A DNA stretch of 64,000 bases from Rariloculus sp965263005 (lineage in GTDB: Bacteria > Pseudomonadota > Gammaproteobacteria > Steroidobacterales > Rariloculaceae): contig NZ_OZ253579.1 of the NCBI RefSeq assembly GCF_965263005.1, forward strand, positions 1,674,001 through 1,738,000. The letters run 5' to 3'. The notes beneath the pieces are model-generated. The model worked only from the letters and a program-made list of their open reading frames with translations. It had not been told where the DNA came from and did no database searches. Of the stretch, positions 33,930-43,002 are shown in pieces (the first letter of the stretch is position 1; each line of letters begins with the position of its first letter). The position numbers were made by a program, and so were the translations under genes.

Positions 33930-34388
33930 ATGGCAGGTTACTATTTCGAGGAATTCGAACCGGGACGGACCTTCCAGCATGCGATACGCCGCACCGTGAC
34001 CGACGCGGACAATGTGCTCTTCAGCGCGCTGACGCACAATCCGGCGCCCCTACACATCGACCGCGAATACATGCGCACGGAGTCAGAATTCGGGCAGCCA
34101 TTGATCAACAGCCTCTTCACGCTCGGCCTGATCGTCGGCATATCGATAAACGACACGACGCTGGGCACGACCGTCGCCAACCTCGGCATGGAGGATGTCA
34201 GGTTCCCGAATCCGCTGTTCCCCGGCGATACCGTGCACGTGGAGACCGAGGTCATCGCGAAGCGCAGGAGCCGCTCGAGGCCGATGAACGGCATCCTCAC
34301 GCTCGAGCACCGCGGCTACAACCAGCACGATGTGCTCGTCGCGATATGCCGCAGGTCCGTGATGATGTTGTGCAAGGGCCGGGAGTAG
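33930..34388 (+). CDS. MaoC-like hotdog-fold dehydratase
   Basis: The 152-residue protein starts at ATG 33930. It has the MaoC pattern FEEFEPGRTFQHAIRRTVTD, the catalytic hydratase-like segment DNVLFSALTHNPAPLHID and NLGMEDVRFPNPLFPGDTVH. Related enzymes hydrate enoyl-CoA thioesters or act on mesaconyl-CoA type substrates. It lies 12 bp upstream of the TRAP operon, so it may handle the CoA ester of the imported acid. That link is inferred from position only. Confidence 0.85.
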   Translation: MAGYYFEEFEPGRTFQHAIRRTVTDADNVLFSALTHNPAPLHIDREYMRTESEFGQPLINSLFTLGLIVGISINDTTLGTTVANLGMEDVRFPNPLFPGDTVHVETEVIAKRRSRSRPMNGILTLEHRGYNQHDVLVAICRRSVMMLCKGRE

Positions 34389-34399
34389 GAGCAATAGCC

Positions 34400-35500
34400 A
34401 TGAACCCATCAAAATCTCCAAGGGCCCGTCGCGGCGCTCGGATGTTGCTGCTGACCGGGATTCTCGGCGCCTTGATCGGTGGCGGAAAGCCGCTCCGCGC
34501 ACAGGAGACGATACCGCTCACCGTCATCGACGCCTACGCGCCCACGGCGCTATGGGTGCGGGTATTCCTGGACTACTACATGCCTGAAGTGGACCGGCGA
34601 CTGGCACAGACGGGCAACTACGAGATCGACTGGAACCGGGCTTTCGGGGGGACGGTGGCCAAGACGGGCGGAGTGCTTGAAGCGCTGCAATACGGTTTGG
34701 CGGATATCGGCATCGTTACCTCTCCTTTTCACCCCGACAGGATTCCCTTCTTCAACATCAGTTATGTCACCCCGATGGTGACGGCGGACATCGGCCTGGT
34801 CGCCCGAACGGTGGATGGACTGGTCGAGAAGTACCCGGAGTTGCGGCAGCAATGGGATGACTACAACCAGGTTTTTCTCACCGCGGCCGGAGCGATCGAC
34901 ACCTACCAGGTATTGATGAACGAACCCATCGAGACGCTGGAGGACTTCAGGGGAACGAAGATCTGCGGCGTCGGCCTGAACCTCCGCTACGTGCAGGGGC
35001 TGGGCTCGGCGGCGGTGAGCAGCAACCTGGGCGACTTCTACAACAACATTGCCACCGGTCTGACGGACGGGACGGTGGTCTGGGCCGAGGCGGCCGTCGC
35101 TTACAAGCTCTACGAGGTCGCTCCCTACATGATCGACGTGCGCCTGGGCGCGGTCACCTCGAAGGTGATCACCATGAACAGGCGTTCGTGGGAACGGATG
35201 CCTGACGAAGTGCGCCGGGTGCTGGCCGAAACTGCCATCGACTATCGCGATGAACTGGCCCGCGAAACCGACCGGCGCGCCCAGGCGAGCCGCGAGGAAT
35301 TCGTTCGCCAGGGCGGAACGATCCAGGCGCTGACGGACGAGCAGCGCCGCATCTGGGCCGAGAGTCTGCCCAACATGGCCAGGGAGTGGGCCGACGACCT
35401 TGAACGGCGTGGGTTGCCGGGCGACCGGATACTTCGCGACTACATGGACATCATGCGCGCCAACGATCAGCCCATCGTGCGGCATTGGGATCGGGAGTAG
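34400..35500 (+). CDS. TRAP transporter substrate-binding protein, DctP family
   Basis: The 366-residue periplasmic protein starts at ATG 34400 and has a signal peptide (MLLLTGILGALIGGGKPLRA). DctP features include VLEALQYGLADIGIVTSPFH, ETLEDFRGTKICGVGLNLRY and GLTDGTVVWAEAAVAYKLYE followed by VAPYMID. The usual arginine salt bridge to a carboxylate probably uses an Arg in the central segment, but this was not resolved. Its stop overlaps the dctQ start. It is different from the TakP-like orphan at 9649-10740. Confidence 0.9.
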   Translation: MNPSKSPRARRGARMLLLTGILGALIGGGKPLRAQETIPLTVIDAYAPTALWVRVFLDYYMPEVDRRLAQTGNYEIDWNRAFGGTVAKTGGVLEALQYGLADIGIVTSPFHPDRIPFFNISYVTPMVTADIGLVARTVDGLVEKYPELRQQWDDYNQVFLTAAGAIDTYQVLMNEPIETLEDFRGTKICGVGLNLRYVQGLGSAAVSSNLGDFYNNIATGLTDGTVVWAEAAVAYKLYEVAPYMIDVRLGAVTSKVITMNRRSWERMPDEVRRVLAETAIDYRDELARETDRRAQASREEFVRQGGTIQALTDEQRRIWAESLPNMAREWADDLERRGLPGDRILRDYMDIMRANDQPIVRHWDRE

Positions 35501-36051
35501 TGTCCACCCACGCGACCGGCAACGAGTCCGACAATCCCATCATTCGCGCGTTCTCGGCGCTCGTGGCCGGGCTCAACAGCGTCGGGACCACGTGGATATT
35601 CGTCCTGATGCTGATAATCAACGTGGATGTCCTGTCCCGGTATCTGTTCAACGCACCGATACAAGGTGTTGCCGAAATCGTCGAATTGTCCATTGTCGGA
35701 ATCGTCTTTCTGCAAATCAGCGATGCAGTGCGTGCCGGACGGTTGACCCGTTCGGACGGACTGTATTTGCAGATCCTGAAGCGCCGACCCGTTATCGGGC
35801 GCGTCATGGGCGCGGTATTCGATCTGGCGGGCTCGGTCTTTTTCATCTTCATTCTGCAAGGTGCCGTACCGCGTTTGATCGAGGCCTATGAACGGGGGTA
35901 TTTCGCGGGCAACGAAGGATTGTTCGTGGTTCCGGTCTGGCCCATTCGTTTGATCCTGGTCATCGGCTGCATCGTCGTCGCGCTGCAATTCGCGTTGCTG
36001 GCGTGGCGAAACGTTCGGGCCGTTCAGCAGTTACTGAAGCCGGCGGCATGA
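35500..36051 (+). CDS. TRAP transporter small permease, DctQ family
   Basis: The 183-residue membrane protein starts at GTG 35500, overlapping the binding-protein stop (TAGTG). It has four hydrophobic segments, beginning with TTWIFVLMLIINVDVLSRYL and the family motif APIQGVAEIVELSIVGIVFL. It ends just within the start of the large permease gene. It pairs with DctM in the inner membrane. Confidence 0.9.
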   Translation: MSTHATGNESDNPIIRAFSALVAGLNSVGTTWIFVLMLIINVDVLSRYLFNAPIQGVAEIVELSIVGIVFLQISDAVRAGRLTRSDGLYLQILKRRPVIGRVMGAVFDLAGSVFFIFILQGAVPRLIEAYERGYFAGNEGLFVVPVWPIRLILVIGCIVVALQFALLAWRNVRAVQQLLKPAA

Positions 36052-37367
36052 CCGGGTTTGAAGTCGGCCTGCTATCGGTCCTGGCAATCCTGGTTCTCAT
36101 TTACGCCGGACTCTATGTGCCGGTGGCGCTCGGGCTGGTGTCTTTTGTCAGTGTCTGGCTGTTGCGCGGGACTCTGGAAGCGCCGATCTACCTGCTGACG
36201 CTGGCAGCGTCCAACAGCCTCGAGGACTACGTTTTCGGGGTCATCCCCCTGTTCGTGCTCATGGGGCTCTTGGTGAGTCAGTGTGAGCTCGGCCGCGACA
36301 TCTATCAGGTGGCCCACTCGGTGCTGCGAGGCGTCAAGGGCGGATTGGGCGTAGCCACGGTAGCGGCCAATGCCGCGTTCGCGGCCATCACCGGCGTGAG
36401 CATCGCGTCGGCCGCGGTATTCACCCGGGTTTCAGTTCCTGAAATGTTGCGTTTCGGCCATAAGCCGCGATTCGCTGTGGGGGTGGTGGCGGGCAGTTCG
36501 GTGCTGGGGATGCTGATCCCGCCGAGCGTCATGCTGATCATCTATGCGTTGATCGCGGAGCAGTCGGTGGCGGACCTCTTCACCGCCGGCATCGTGCCAG
36601 GCATCGTGCTGTCGTTGGCTTATGCGGTGGCCATCGTTGCCATGGCACGGTTCTTCCCGGCCTATGTGGGCGGTCAGGATCGCCAGGCTCAAACGGCGGC
36701 GGGCGCGAGGATGTCGGTGCGGGAGGGCACGTCCAAGACCGCGCCCATCGTGGTCCTGGTCCTGCTCGTACTCGGCGGGATTTACGGCGGACTGTTCACC
36801 CCCACCGAAGCCGGCGCCGTGGGCGCAGCCGGCGCGCTGATCATTGCGCTGATCAAGCGCAAGCTCGATCGCAGGGCGCTCTGGAGCGTGCTGGTGGAAA
36901 CCGGACACATTACCGCCTCGATACTGATGCTCATCGTCGCCGCGACCATGTACAGCCGGATGCTCGCGCTGTCCGGCCTGCCAAACGACCTTGGTGAATG
37001 GATTGCGCAGGCGGAGATCGGCTTTTACGGCATTCTGGCGATCTACGTGCTGATTCTGATCCTGATGGGGACGATTCTGGACACCACGTCGATCATCCTC
37101 ATCATGGTGCCGCTGTTCCTGCCCATCATCGAGCCCTATGGCGTGAGCCTGGTCTGGTTCGGGATCGTAACCATCGTGGGCGCCGAGATCGGGTTGCTGA
37201 CGCCGCCGTTGGGTATCGCCTGCTATGTCATCAAGGCGACGCTCGCCGATGACGATCGAATCTCGCTATCCGATATCTTTGCCGGCGCATTCCCGTTTGC
37301 ACTGATCATGCTGGTCGTACTGATCCTGCTGATCATCTTCCCGGAGTTGAGCCTGGTACTCGTCTAG
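36048..37367 (+). CDS. TRAP transporter large permease, DctM family
   Basis: The 439-residue membrane protein starts at ATG 36048, four bases inside the dctQ end (ATGA). It has about twelve helices with DctM hallmarks: PLFVLMGLLVSQCELGRDIY, ANAAFAAITGVSIASAAVFT, GSSVLGMLIPPSVMLIIYAL, GGLFTPTEAGAVGAAGALI and AEIGLLTPPLGIACYVIKAT. It is the Na+-driven channel part of the transporter. Substrate is probably an organic acid. Confidence 0.93.
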   Translation: MTGFEVGLLSVLAILVLIYAGLYVPVALGLVSFVSVWLLRGTLEAPIYLLTLAASNSLEDYVFGVIPLFVLMGLLVSQCELGRDIYQVAHSVLRGVKGGLGVATVAANAAFAAITGVSIASAAVFTRVSVPEMLRFGHKPRFAVGVVAGSSVLGMLIPPSVMLIIYALIAEQSVADLFTAGIVPGIVLSLAYAVAIVAMARFFPAYVGGQDRQAQTAAGARMSVREGTSKTAPIVVLVLLVLGGIYGGLFTPTEAGAVGAAGALIIALIKRKLDRRALWSVLVETGHITASILMLIVAATMYSRMLALSGLPNDLGEWIAQAEIGFYGILAIYVLILILMGTILDTTSIILIMVPLFLPIIEPYGVSLVWFGIVTIVGAEIGLLTPPLGIACYVIKATLADDDRISLSDIFAGAFPFALIMLVVLILLIIFPELSLVLV

Positions 37368-37681
37368 CACCGGCGATTGCTTTACAGAGGCGCTTGCGGC
37401 CGCTATTCGGTCCGGCCAATGAGCATCATCATCCACACCGGGTGTTTTGGGCCTCGAGCTACGGAAGCGCGAATACGAACATCGCCGTGTCTTCGTCGTC
37501 GGGCAACACGTCAGGCGTGAAGCGTCCCGCGTTTTCTGCGACGCCCGACGGGAACACCGTTCTTCTATTCCTGAACCATCTCAGTACGTATGCAATGCTG
37601 CGGCAATAGGAACAATCGATGCGGAACTGCAGCTCGTCTCGCCGGGGGAGTGGCCCAGTCACGGGTGTCGAATTCTCCGAT
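37368..37681 (+). other. Intergenic stretch with a possible small minus-strand frame
   Basis: About 314 bases separate the converging dctM and DUF6152 genes. A minus-strand frame at 37459-37662 (67 codons) has a protein-like composition, including SYCRSIAYVLRWFRNRRTVF and LPDDEDTAMFVFALP. It has no recognisable family or ribosome binding site and may be a gene remnant. I see no clear terminator. Confidence 0.3.
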
Positions 37682-38764
37682 TCACTGCCCCTGGTGCTCT
37701 TCTTCGATGCAGTCGTACGGCAGGAACTCCAGTGTGGGATCCCAGCGAAACGTCACATAGCTCTCGTAGGTGACGGTCTCGGTGAACGTCGCAGGATCCG
37801 TGGCACTGATGTCGTAAGTCACGGTCGCTGAGTTGTCGCTCGGCGTAAAGCGTTCGACTATCCGCATCGCGCGGCTCTGAGGAACGCCTTCGAGTCCGTA
37901 GAGCTGGAAGTAGGGCCAATCGATATGCGTTGTCGTGATCACGAGGGCGGCGCTGTCCCATCGGCCAGCGGAATAGCCGAGCGGTGTGTAGGGCTGATTG
38001 GCGGGTGGGGCCCGGCCGTCCATGTGGATGAGTCGGTCGATCTCGAACCATTCGTTTTGCTGGACGAGATCTCCGCCCTGTCGGATGAACCGAATGGCGT
38101 AGGGGCCGCTGCGAGTCATCACACGCGGCATTCCGGGCGACACACAACCGAGCACGGGATCGTCCGTGACCGCGTCGTAAGCTGCGCGCCCTTCACGCGC
38201 CGCAACCGTGAGCGGAGGGTTACTGAGCCAGGCCGGCGCCGGTCCTCGCGTGGGAACAAGGACCTTCCCGATGAATCCGTCGCCCCCGTTGGCAGCGGGT
38301 GTCGACGAAGCAGGGTCGACCGCGGGGTCCGTGCTCACGAGCCGGTTCGATGCCCACCGAGGTCGTGCCGAGCCTCTGAGCAGGATCTCGCGCCCGTCGG
38401 TGAGCAGCAGGTTGGTGACGTACATGCGCCGCGCGTTGCGGGTGGACGGGTTTCCGGCGAACGTCACGACGTCACCGACCTCGACCAGATCATGCGGGAC
38501 ACCGGCACGGTCCAGGCGCGTGACGTCCGTACCTTCGAGTTCCCAGACCCGATCGTTGCCGTCGATCGCTGCCGTGCTGATGCGGAAGCGCACGTGAGGA
38601 TTTCGCCAGAGAACGCTGACGACCTCGCCGCGCGCCTCGACCATCGCACTGGAGTCGTATTCGGCGGTCGAATGGTGGGGCGCAACGTGCGGCGCGAACA
38701 TCATCAGACCGAAAGCGGCGGCGGCAAGCACATGGGCGAATCGAAGGGTAATTCCGTGTTTCAT
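37682..38764 (-). CDS. Large DUF6152-type exported protein
   Basis: The 360-residue protein has a signal peptide (LAAAAFGLMMFAPHVAPHHS). The N-terminal 120 residues are a DUF6152-like domain (EARGEVVSVLWRNPHVRFRI, RVWELEGTDVTRLDRAGVPH, EVGDVVTFAGNPS). A Pro/Ala-rich linker follows. A second domain of about 190 residues contains GCVSPGMPRVMTRSGPYAIR, EWFEIDRLIHMDGRAPPANQ, STTHIDWPYFQL-like text and MRIVERFTPSDNSATVTYDI. It is related at the N-terminus to the 125-residue protein at 5494-5871. Function is unknown. Confidence 0.75.
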   Translation of the reverse strand: MKHGITLRFAHVLAAAAFGLMMFAPHVAPHHSTAEYDSSAMVEARGEVVSVLWRNPHVRFRISTAAIDGNDRVWELEGTDVTRLDRAGVPHDLVEVGDVVTFAGNPSTRNARRMYVTNLLLTDGREILLRGSARPRWASNRLVSTDPAVDPASSTPAANGGDGFIGKVLVPTRGPAPAWLSNPPLTVAAREGRAAYDAVTDDPVLGCVSPGMPRVMTRSGPYAIRFIRQGGDLVQQNEWFEIDRLIHMDGRAPPANQPYTPLGYSAGRWDSAALVITTTHIDWPYFQLYGLEGVPQSRAMRIVERFTPSDNSATVTYDISATDPATFTETVTYESYVTFRWDPTLEFLPYDCIEEEHQGQ

Positions 38765-39020
38765 TCTCGTTTCTCCCGCAATATCAGACGCGAAGCGGAA
38801 CGTTGGTCCGATGGATCTCGCCGGCGTACGGTCACATCGGATGGAGTTTTCTCAGGTACGCGCGATGACGATATTTGCTGCAAGCGTGCATCGACATTAT
38901 CGACAATACGCTTTCCGCCACGGTTGCATGCGATTCGCCGCAGATACCGTCCGAACAAAACGGTATCAAGATGGCCGGACCGTGGCTGCGACAGGAACGG
39001 GTTGCGCGTGGTCGGGGACG

Positions 39021-40244
39021 CTAAAGCTGACGTTTGTCCACCACGACGACACCTTCCTTGAGAACGACTCTTGCATCGAGCATGTTCCAATAGCCCTCCA
39101 TCGGGTCACCCTCAACGAGTACGATGTCGGCGAGTTTTCCGGTCTCGAGCGTGCCGAGTTCATCGGCCATGTTGATGTATGCCGCGGTGTTCGGCCCCAT
39201 GAGCCTGACGATGTCTTCCATGGAAAACATCACGTTATAGGATTCGAGCTCGTGCCGTAGTCCGGCCCAGGCGTCGTAGCGCGTGTCGGTACAATAGCCG
39301 ACCATGGCTCCCTCATCCCAAACGGTTCGCGCGTTCACGATGGTATATCCGATTTCCGTGCCCACGGCGCGCTCCTGCGCATCGCGGTTTGCGCCGGCAA
39401 TGGATTCGGGCCAGGCGTTCCCGTCGCGAAAGCGCGGCTCGTTGTCGTCGGCAAAAACTCCGAAAACGGGCGCGCCAAAGCCGATCGTCGCGAGAATGAG
39501 CGTGTTGGTATCCGCCAGCTTTTTGGCCGCGTCACGGTCGACGAAATCCTTGTTCGGTAAATGCACGAGTCGCCGAACGCCAGCATCGATGGCCGCAACC
39601 ATTGCCGATGTGCTGACGGCGTGCACCTGGACCGTAACGCCGACACTTGCCGCCTCATCGACGATTGCCTCGAGCACTTCGATTTCGTGCGCGCTGGGCC
39701 GCGGCTGCGGCGTCAGCCCGATTTCGCCTGTGAACCGTACACCCATGTCGGCGAGTTCGCGTACCAGCGCCCGCGCGGACTCGGGCGAGTTGTCCGCGAG
39801 GCTGATGCGCCCGGACGGAATAATGCGTGGGCCGTTTATCTCGCCGCGCTCGATACGGTCGCGCAGCACGATGTTGCCGTCGGCAGGTCCGCCGCCGGAA
39901 AGTATGGTCGTATAGCCGGCTTCCAGTTGCGCCTGCATTTCTTCTCTTTCGTTCGGCCCCGTGTTGATGTGCCGGTGCGCGTCGATGAAGCCGGGCATCG
40001 CCGTCAGCCCGCTGGCGTCTATCGTGCTCGGGCCGGTGGCGCCGGCGCTCCCGGCGGTAACCTCGGCGATTTCGCCGTCGCGAACGACAATTGTGCCCGA
40101 GTCGATCACGGTGCCGTTGCCAACGATGATCCGTGCGTTCGTGATCGTGACATCTTGAGCCAGCGAGAGATCGGAACTCACCGAGGCGATCGCAGCGCTG
40201 ACCAAAAGACCAGGCAGAAAGCGGAGTAACAGTGCTTTTTGCAT
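39021..40244 (-). CDS. Exported amidohydrolase family protein
   Basis: The 407-residue product starts at ATG 40244 with a signal peptide (LPGLLVSAAIASVSSDLSLA). The metallo-dependent hydrolase fold is shown by GLTAMPGFIDAHRHINTGPN (HxH metal site), VTVQVHAVSTSAMVAAIDAG, RRLVHLPNKDF, and the end GTLETGKLADIVLVEGDPME. It resembles imidazolonepropionase-like amidohydrolases acting on cyclic amides or peptides. Start at 40265 is possible. It is divergent from the dienelactone hydrolase gene. Confidence 0.87.
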   Translation of the reverse strand: MQKALLLRFLPGLLVSAAIASVSSDLSLAQDVTITNARIIVGNGTVIDSGTIVVRDGEIAEVTAGSAGATGPSTIDASGLTAMPGFIDAHRHINTGPNEREEMQAQLEAGYTTILSGGGPADGNIVLRDRIERGEINGPRIIPSGRISLADNSPESARALVRELADMGVRFTGEIGLTPQPRPSAHEIEVLEAIVDEAASVGVTVQVHAVSTSAMVAAIDAGVRRLVHLPNKDFVDRDAAKKLADTNTLILATIGFGAPVFGVFADDNEPRFRDGNAWPESIAGANRDAQERAVGTEIGYTIVNARTVWDEGAMVGYCTDTRYDAWAGLRHELESYNVMFSMEDIVRLMGPNTAAYINMADELGTLETGKLADIVLVEGDPMEGYWNMLDARVVLKEGVVVVDKRQL

Positions 40245-40415
40245 TCTCTCCTCCCCGAGTGCCATCCGTGTTAAAAGGCGTACGTGGCGACGATACCATT
40301 ATCGGATCGCGGCCGTCCGGTTATCCTGCGAACTCGCAATCCCGGCGTAGTCGTGGCAGTTTCCGGAATTGTAAGATTAGGTTCTTGGATTCCCCGGGCA
40401 TCAGGAGCAGAAGTA

Positions 40416-41303
40416 ATGACCCAGCAAAGAAAGATCGATCGTCGAATCTTTGATCTCTATGACGAGTATTGCCACGGCCGGATGAGCCGGCGCGAGTTTC
40501 TGGACAAGGCGGCCGCTGTCACGATTGGCGGCGTGTCGGCGCTGTGGATGGCCCAGGCCCTGATGCCGCGCTATGCCGAAGCGCAAACCGTTTCGTTTAC
40601 CGATCCGCGGCTCAAGGGCACCTATGTGGAGTATCCCTCACCCGGAGGCACGTCCGGGACCATGCGCGGCTATCTCGTCGAGCCGACGGGCGAAGGGCCG
40701 TTTCCGGGCGTACTCGTCATTCACGAGAACCGCGGCCTGAATCCGCATATCGAAGACGTTGCGCGGCGCGCGGCGCTCGCCGGATTTCTGGCGCTCGCCC
40801 CTGACGGTCTGGCTCCGGTCGGCGGATACCCCGGCAACGACGACGACGGCCGGGTGCTGCAGCGCGGTCTGGAGCCGGCCGAGCTCGATCGCGACATGAT
40901 CAACAGCGCCTGGTACCTGAAGTCGCACGCGCTCTCCAACAGCCGGCTGGGCGCGACGGGATTCTGCTGGGGCGGCGGCATGACGAACCGCCTGGCGGTC
41001 GAGCTCGGCGGCGACCTCGACGCCGGCGTACCGTTCTACGGCGCCGCGGCCGCGAGCGAGGACGTGTCGAGCATCGAGGCCGCGATGCTGATCGTCTACG
41101 CGGGCAGCGATCCCAGGATCAACGCCATGTGGTCGGACTACGAGGCGGCGCTGGAGGCGAACGGCGTCAACTACGAGATGCAGATGTACGAGGGCACGCT
41201 GCACGGTTTCCACAACAATTCGACGCCTCGCTTCAACGAAGCCGCGGCGGCGCTCGCCTGGAACCGCACGGTCGGTTTCTTCAGGGAGCACCTGAGCGGC
41301 TGA
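40416..41303 (+). CDS. Tat-exported dienelactone hydrolase family protein
   Basis: The 295-residue product starts at ATG 40416 behind AGGAG. A twin-arginine motif (MSRREFLDKAAAVTIGGVSA) lies about 22 residues in. The alpha/beta hydrolase has the dienelactone hydrolase triad context: VLVIHENRGLNPHIEDVARR, the cysteine nucleophile in GATGFCWGGG (residue 184), and the histidine in EGTLHGFHNN. Cytoplasmic family members open dienelactones in aromatic degradation. The exported form probably acts on other esters or lactones in the periplasm. Confidence 0.9.
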   Translation: MTQQRKIDRRIFDLYDEYCHGRMSRREFLDKAAAVTIGGVSALWMAQALMPRYAEAQTVSFTDPRLKGTYVEYPSPGGTSGTMRGYLVEPTGEGPFPGVLVIHENRGLNPHIEDVARRAALAGFLALAPDGLAPVGGYPGNDDDGRVLQRGLEPAELDRDMINSAWYLKSHALSNSRLGATGFCWGGGMTNRLAVELGGDLDAGVPFYGAAAASEDVSSIEAAMLIVYAGSDPRINAMWSDYEAALEANGVNYEMQMYEGTLHGFHNNSTPRFNEAAAALAWNRTVGFFREHLSG

Positions 41304-41449
41304 ACGCGAGGGATGCCGGCGCGCGAGGCGCGCAGCGTCGAACGTGGCACGGCAAGCGTGGCCGGGGGGCGATCCGGCAACCCGCAGCGACTCGGTTACG
41401 CAGTCGCCGCGGGGCCGGGATATTCAAAGGCGGCGAAGCCGCGCGATCA

Positions 41450-41950
41450 TCACAGACAATCGGACGGGTTGTCCTCGCCAGTCACGGTGCCGTAGTCCCA
41501 GTGCTCTGCAATCATGCCGTCCTCGACACGGAACATGTCGAACCAGGTTGTCGTGTACATTCCACCCTCGTTGCGCGGATCGGCGCACTCACGCACGAAG
41601 GACATCGACACGAGATCGCCCTCGCCGACGATCGCCACGAGACCGTCGATCGTGTCCTGCACGGGCCGTTGCTCCATTTGGCCGAAGAACGCGATGAACG
41701 GTGCTCGTCCCGTCGGGATGTTCGGATTGTGCTGGATGTAGGTCTCGGCCATGTACTGGCGCGCCCTGTCCATGTCGCGCGCCACGAGCACGTAGCGCCA
41801 GAAGTCGAATACGAGCTGCTTCGCTGCCGCGAGTTCGGCATCGTCGCTCTCGAGCATCGCGTGCTGATCGGGGTGCGCCTCGACGGCAACCTGTGCGCTA
41901 GCGAAGCCCGCAAGGCCAAGTGCCGCCATAAGAATGAAAATTCGACTCAT
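41450..41950 (-). CDS. Exported SnoaL/NTF2-like protein (paralogue)
   Basis: The 166-residue product starts at ATG 41950 with a signal peptide (IFILMAALGLAGFASAQ). The SnoaL-like domain reads FDFWRYVLVARDMDRARQYM, AETYIQHNPNIPTG, and TTTWFDMFRVEDGMIAEHWD. It has the same length and the YIQHNPN and WFD motifs of the protein at 26322-26822, so they are dispersed paralogues. The end NPSDC is distinct. Activity is unknown. Confidence 0.8.
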   Translation of the reverse strand: MSRIFILMAALGLAGFASAQVAVEAHPDQHAMLESDDAELAAAKQLVFDFWRYVLVARDMDRARQYMAETYIQHNPNIPTGRAPFIAFFGQMEQRPVQDTIDGLVAIVGEGDLVSMSFVRECADPRNEGGMYTTTWFDMFRVEDGMIAEHWDYGTVTGEDNPSDCL

Positions 41951-42068
41951 CGTAAACCTCCCAAATACGAAAAACGGATTGCCGGACCAATATATCATGT
42001 CTTCGACAGCGGGTTGCCGGCAGCCCGCTGTCCGGCGAAGTGGCTCTCCGCGAGATCGCTCCCGGACA

Positions 42069-42917
42069 TCAGATGAACCGCATCGAAAAGTCGATCGCGC
42101 GCACGTGCTTCGTTATGGCGCCCACCGAGATCCAGTCGACACCAGTCTCCGCGACGGCTCGGACGTTGTCGAGCTCGATGCCGCCCGATGCTTCGAGCTG
42201 CATCCGGCCGGTCGGGTGGGAGTCACGGATCCCGACCGCTTCACGCAACTGGTCGATGGAAAGGTTGTCGAGCAACACGCGGTCGGCCTCGGTCTCGAGC
42301 GCTTCGCGGAGCTGCTTTAAGTCCTCGATCTCGACGAGGATCGGTACGCCGGGCGTGCTTCTTGCGGCAAGCCTGACGGCTGCGCCGACACCGCCGAGCG
42401 CGGAGATATGGTTTTCCTTGATCAGCACGGCGTCGAAGAGCCCGCCGCGGTGGTTGTGCGCGCCGCCGCAGCGAACGGCGTACTTCTGCGCCGTGCGCAG
42501 TCCCGGCAGCGTCTTGCGCGTATCGAGGATTCGCGCATCCGTGCCGCGCACGGCACCCGCGAAAAGATGTGCCGAAGTCGCCGTAGCGGAAAGCGTCTGA
42601 AGAAAATTGAGCGCGGTGCGTTCACCGCTCACAAGCGCCCGGGCCGGGCCGCTGACACCGCATACGGCAGCGGGCCCGGCGAGTTCGGCGCCGTCCTGGG
42701 CGTGCCACCGAATTGCAACCGATGCGTCGAGCTGCCGGAACACTTCGTCGAACCATGCCGTTCCGCAGAGGATCGCCGGTTCCTCGATACGCACCTCGGC
42801 ATCGGCCCGGTCCCCTGCGCCGACCAGCGCGGCGGTAATATCGCCGCGCCCGATGTCCTCCACGAGGGCCTGCGCCACGACCTCGCCGATATCGTCAGGC
42901 AGGCGCGGTGCGTTCAT
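42069..42917 (-). CDS. nadC: Nicotinate-nucleotide pyrophosphorylase (quinolinate phosphoribosyltransferase)
   Basis: The 282-residue enzyme makes nicotinate mononucleotide from quinolinate and PRPP in de novo NAD synthesis. Motifs include EDIGRGDITAALV, SGERTALNFLQTLSATAT, ILDTRKTLPGLRTAQKYAVR, CGGAHNHRGGLFDAVLIKEN and the end LEASGGIELDNVRAVAETGV. Length matches the family (about 280-295). nadA and nadB are not in the window. Confidence 0.96.
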   Translation of the reverse strand: MNAPRLPDDIGEVVAQALVEDIGRGDITAALVGAGDRADAEVRIEEPAILCGTAWFDEVFRQLDASVAIRWHAQDGAELAGPAAVCGVSGPARALVSGERTALNFLQTLSATATSAHLFAGAVRGTDARILDTRKTLPGLRTAQKYAVRCGGAHNHRGGLFDAVLIKENHISALGGVGAAVRLAARSTPGVPILVEIEDLKQLREALETEADRVLLDNLSIDQLREAVGIRDSHPTGRMQLEASGGIELDNVRAVAETGVDWISVGAITKHVRAIDFSMRFI

Positions 42918-42960
42918 CCGCTGGTTGGCGAACGATGACGCATGGGAAGGGTCAGGGCAA

Positions 42961-42985
42961 AGGGGTCAGGCCTCGCCTGACCCCT
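42961..42985 (-). terminator. Perfect 11-bp hairpin after the PuuD-like gene
   Basis: AGGGGTCAGGC and its exact complement are separated by three bases. The hairpin sits between the stop of the PuuD-like gene and the start of nadC, both on the minus strand. There is no U-tract, so it is a weak terminator, an RNA processing site or a transcript stabiliser rather than a classical terminator. Confidence 0.45.
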
Positions 42986-43002
42986 CACCCTCGTTCGGAG
43001 AG

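Noticed and set aside
41319..41333. A 6-bp GC hairpin after the dienelactone hydrolase gene
   Set aside because: Only six base pairs in a very GC-rich spacer and no U-tract, so a terminator is not supported.
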